Positions 32,192-33,969 of a stretch of DNA of 33,969 nt are shown here, piece after piece. Positions within the stretch are counted from its first letter, which is position 1. Each line of letters starts with the position of its first letter. The position numbers and the translations under genes are program-made. This DNA comes from Clostridia bacterium (GTDB taxonomy: Bacteria > Bacillota > Clostridia > Oscillospirales > CAG-272), in NCBI GenBank assembly GCA_017473865.1, contig JAFUJB010000017.1, positions 1-33,969 on the forward strand. The letters run 5' to 3'. The notes under the pieces were generated by a model. It had not been told where the DNA came from. It did not search any database and worked only from the letters and a program-made list of their open reading frames with translations.

Positions 32192-33571
32192 TTGAAAAGA
32201 AATAACGAACAGTTTAAGAGATTATTCAGGCTATTTCTGGGAGGCATTGTAGTTGCCGCGCAGACTGCGGTATTCGCATACCTCTGGCTGCACGAATACA
32301 ACAACCTTATTGAACGCCCGTTCGTACTTAAAGGACACTGGTTTGTATGCGCTCTCTACGCCATCTATCTTATCATTTTCCTTATTTCGTTCGACGGTAT
32401 AAAATACGGCAGATACCGTAAATCAAATACGATTATTTCGCAGATATTGGCAACGCTGTTTACCACGTTTATTTCGTACGTACAAATCGTGCTTATGGCG
32501 GCTGAATTTATTACTGTCGTGCCTATAATGATTATGCTGTGCATTAACGTAGCCATCGTGTTCGTTATGACGATCGTGGGCGACTTCTGGTTCAGCAAAG
32601 TATTCCCAGCAAAAAAAGTACTTGTCGTTTATGACAAGTATGACCCTGCACCATTGCTTCACAAGATAGGCACACGAAGAGACAAGTTTATTCTCTGGGG
32701 CATTATGAACGTTTCCGAGGGACTTGAAGAAGTCGAAGCGGAAGCAAAGAAAAAAAGCTATCAGGGCATTATCATATATGACGTTAGCGCAGAAATGAGA
32801 AATAAGCTCTTAAAAATATGCTTTGAAAATGACATAAGAGCCTACTCTACGGCAAAAATATCCGACGTTCTCGTAAGGGGTGCTGAATGCATACATCTTT
32901 TTGACACTCCTCTGCTCCTCTACAGAAACAACGGTATGTCCATCGAACAGAGAATTATCAAACGCGCGATGGACATTATTATATCACTGCTGATGCTTAT
33001 TCTCACTTCGCCGTTCCTGCTTATATCCGCATTGGCAATTAAGCTCTACGACGGCGGTCCCGTCTTTTTCAGACAGGAAAGAGCTACACTGAACGGCAAG
33101 GTGTTCCGTATACATAAGTTCAGAAGTATGATCGTTGACGCGGAAAAGGACGGCAAGCCCAGACCTACGACCGAGGGCGACCCGCGTATTACCCCTGTCG
33201 GTAAAATCTTGCGTGCAACAAGACTTGACGAGCTTCCCCAGCTTATTGATATTCTTATGGGCGATATGAGCCTTGTCGGTCCCCGTCCGGAAAGAATTGA
33301 GCACGTTAAGCAATATACCGAAGAAATCCCCGAATTCCAATACAGACTTAAGGTCAGAGGCGGTCTTACAGGCTACGCTCAGCTTTACGGAAAGTATAAT
33401 ACTACTCCCTACGACAAGCTCCAGCTCGACCTTATGTATATACAAAATTACTCATTATTGCTCGACTTGAAGCTCTTGCTTATGACCGTTAAGATTATGT
33501 TTATAAAAGAAAGCACCGACGGTTTCTCCGAGGAAAAGAGTAAGAAGATTAACGAAAAAAGTAAAGAATAA
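32192..33571 (+). CDS. Polyprenyl glycosylphosphotransferase (initiating sugar transferase, WcaJ/CpsE-like)
   Basis: 459 residues from TTG at 32192 with an AAAGGTG SD. Four N-terminal membrane helices and a nucleotide-binding-like middle domain (KVLVVYDKYDPAPLLHKI) are followed by the bacterial sugar transferase domain from about residue 250: RAMDIIISLLMLILTSPF, GPVFFRQERA, FRIHKFRSM, RLDELPQLIDILMGDMSLVGPRPE and RGGLTGYAQLYG. All family blocks are present. It transfers a sugar-1-phosphate to undecaprenyl phosphate to begin exopolysaccharide or capsule repeat assembly. It stands alone here with its own promoter and terminator. Confidence 0.95.
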   Translation: MKRNNEQFKRLFRLFLGGIVVAAQTAVFAYLWLHEYNNLIERPFVLKGHWFVCALYAIYLIIFLISFDGIKYGRYRKSNTIISQILATLFTTFISYVQIVLMAAEFITVVPIMIMLCINVAIVFVMTIVGDFWFSKVFPAKKVLVVYDKYDPAPLLHKIGTRRDKFILWGIMNVSEGLEEVEAEAKKKSYQGIIIYDVSAEMRNKLLKICFENDIRAYSTAKISDVLVRGAECIHLFDTPLLLYRNNGMSIEQRIIKRAMDIIISLLMLILTSPFLLISALAIKLYDGGPVFFRQERATLNGKVFRIHKFRSMIVDAEKDGKPRPTTEGDPRITPVGKILRATRLDELPQLIDILMGDMSLVGPRPERIEHVKQYTEEIPEFQYRLKVRGGLTGYAQLYGKYNTTPYDKLQLDLMYIQNYSLLLDLKLLLMTVKIMFIKESTDGFSEEKSKKINEKSKE

Positions 33572-33604
33572 GAGAGTGTGTGGGCTTCGCCCACACACTC
33601 TCTA
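33571..33604 (+). terminator. Terminator of the sugar transferase gene
   Basis: A 14-bp perfect stem AGAGAGTGTGTGGG / CCCACACACTCTCT with a CTTCG loop, overlapping the last base of the stop codon. Confidence 0.85.
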
Positions 33605-33619
33605 TTGTATTTAATAATA

Positions 33620-33740
33620 AAAGATATATATGGGCTCTGCCCGTATATATCTTTTTTGTTTTTGAAAAAGGCATATTATGTCAGGGGCTCTGCCCCTGAC
33701 ACCCTCCCGCTTTTTGTAAAAAGCGGGGCAAAAACTTCAT
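33620..33740. repeat. Series of hairpins with GGGC-TCT-GCCC cores
   Basis: Three successive hairpins: GATATATATGGGC/GCCCGTATATATC (33623-33651, with T-run), TCAGGGGC/GCCCCTGA (about 33679-33698) and CCCGCTTTTT/AAAAAGCGGG (about 33706-33728). No gene is supported here. Confidence 0.6.
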
Positions 33741-33817
33741 ACATTGGGTCTGTAAAAACAATAACATTTTCGCAAACCTCACTGCCTTTACTCTCCCGTG
33801 TCGCCCTGCCGCGTGGC

Positions 33818-33969
33818 GGCCTTTTTGAGAAAAGCGCCCTTTTGAAACCCTCAAAACTTCTCATAACGGGGCGTCGAGGTAGGGGTTCCCCAAAACGCAC
33901 GAAGTAAGTTTTGGGGGTTCTCGTGTGCGTCGCCCCCTACAATTTAGGTAATATTGCCTCTGCAAAACC
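33818..33969. repeat. Extragenic repeat, copy 2 (runs off the window)
   Basis: Aligns with 2880-3034 in the same orientation: a CTTTTTGA(G/A)AAAAG start, TTTTGAAACC, AGGGGTTCCCC, CGCACGAAGTAAGTTTTGGGG, TCTCGTGTGCG, AATATTGCCTC. The 400 bases after the sugar transferase gene hold only such repeats and hairpins. Confidence 0.75.

Overview
The window comes from a low-to-moderate GC, spore-forming Gram-positive bacterium, most likely class Clostridia (Bacillota). Signs are SpoVT, a BlaR1/MecR1-type M56 sensor fragment, Clostridia-style promoters and SD sequences, a TrkA/TrkH pair, a UmuC/YolD-like pair, and chromosomal extragenic repeats. The species cannot be named from the sequence.

Layout. 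1-8.6 kb is chromosome: a truncated M56 sensor, a broken spoVT copy, a small PH/GRAM-like protein, spoVT, an extragenic repeat cluster, trkA-trkH, then a MATE transporter cotranscribed with a cytidylate-kinase-like protein behind a structured leader with its own terminator. About 8.7-30.1 kb is an integrative mobilizable element (IME). 30.2-34 kb is chromosome again: a UmuC-type polymerase with a YolD-like partner, a polyprenyl glycosylphosphotransferase, and more extragenic repeats.

The IME. Its mobility module is an iteron-like array with a RepA-type ATPase, MobC, a MOBP relaxase, an Xis-like HTH protein and a Tn916-type tyrosine integrase. No type IV secretion genes or coupling protein are visible, so it probably needs a helper. 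The cargo is mostly defence: a NERD nuclease-like protein, two HTH proteins, an XRE-DUF3990 ADP-ribosyltransferase-like toxin with a partner gene, a five-helix membrane protein with a DUF262-DUF1524 (GmrSD-like) nuclease, and a type I restriction operon ordered hsdR-hsdS-ATPase-hsdM. That ATPase looks like a PrrC-type anticodon nuclease. An HNH-like protein lies at the right end.

Integration site. The flanks carry the two halves of one split host tRNA-Ser(CGA). The 5' part (30210-30227 and 30078-30098, with a consensus promoter) and the 3' part (8654-8709) lie 21.4 kb apart, yet their acceptor arms (GCAGAGG/CCTCTGC) and anticodon stem (GCTGA/TCAGT) pair perfectly. The break is at the anticodon loop. 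A different, intact tRNA-Ser(CGA) at 29841-29929 lies just inside the right boundary and apparently replaces the broken gene. A further tRNA-Ser relic at 29589-29622 suggests repeated integration here.

Other signals of note: a promoter module (TTCTCTCTGGACT, 16-17 bp, TATnnT) repeated at three places in the IME; a promoter-to-terminator structured RNA of about 270 nt with no ORF; and a seven-unit degenerate repeat array upstream of the RepA-like gene.
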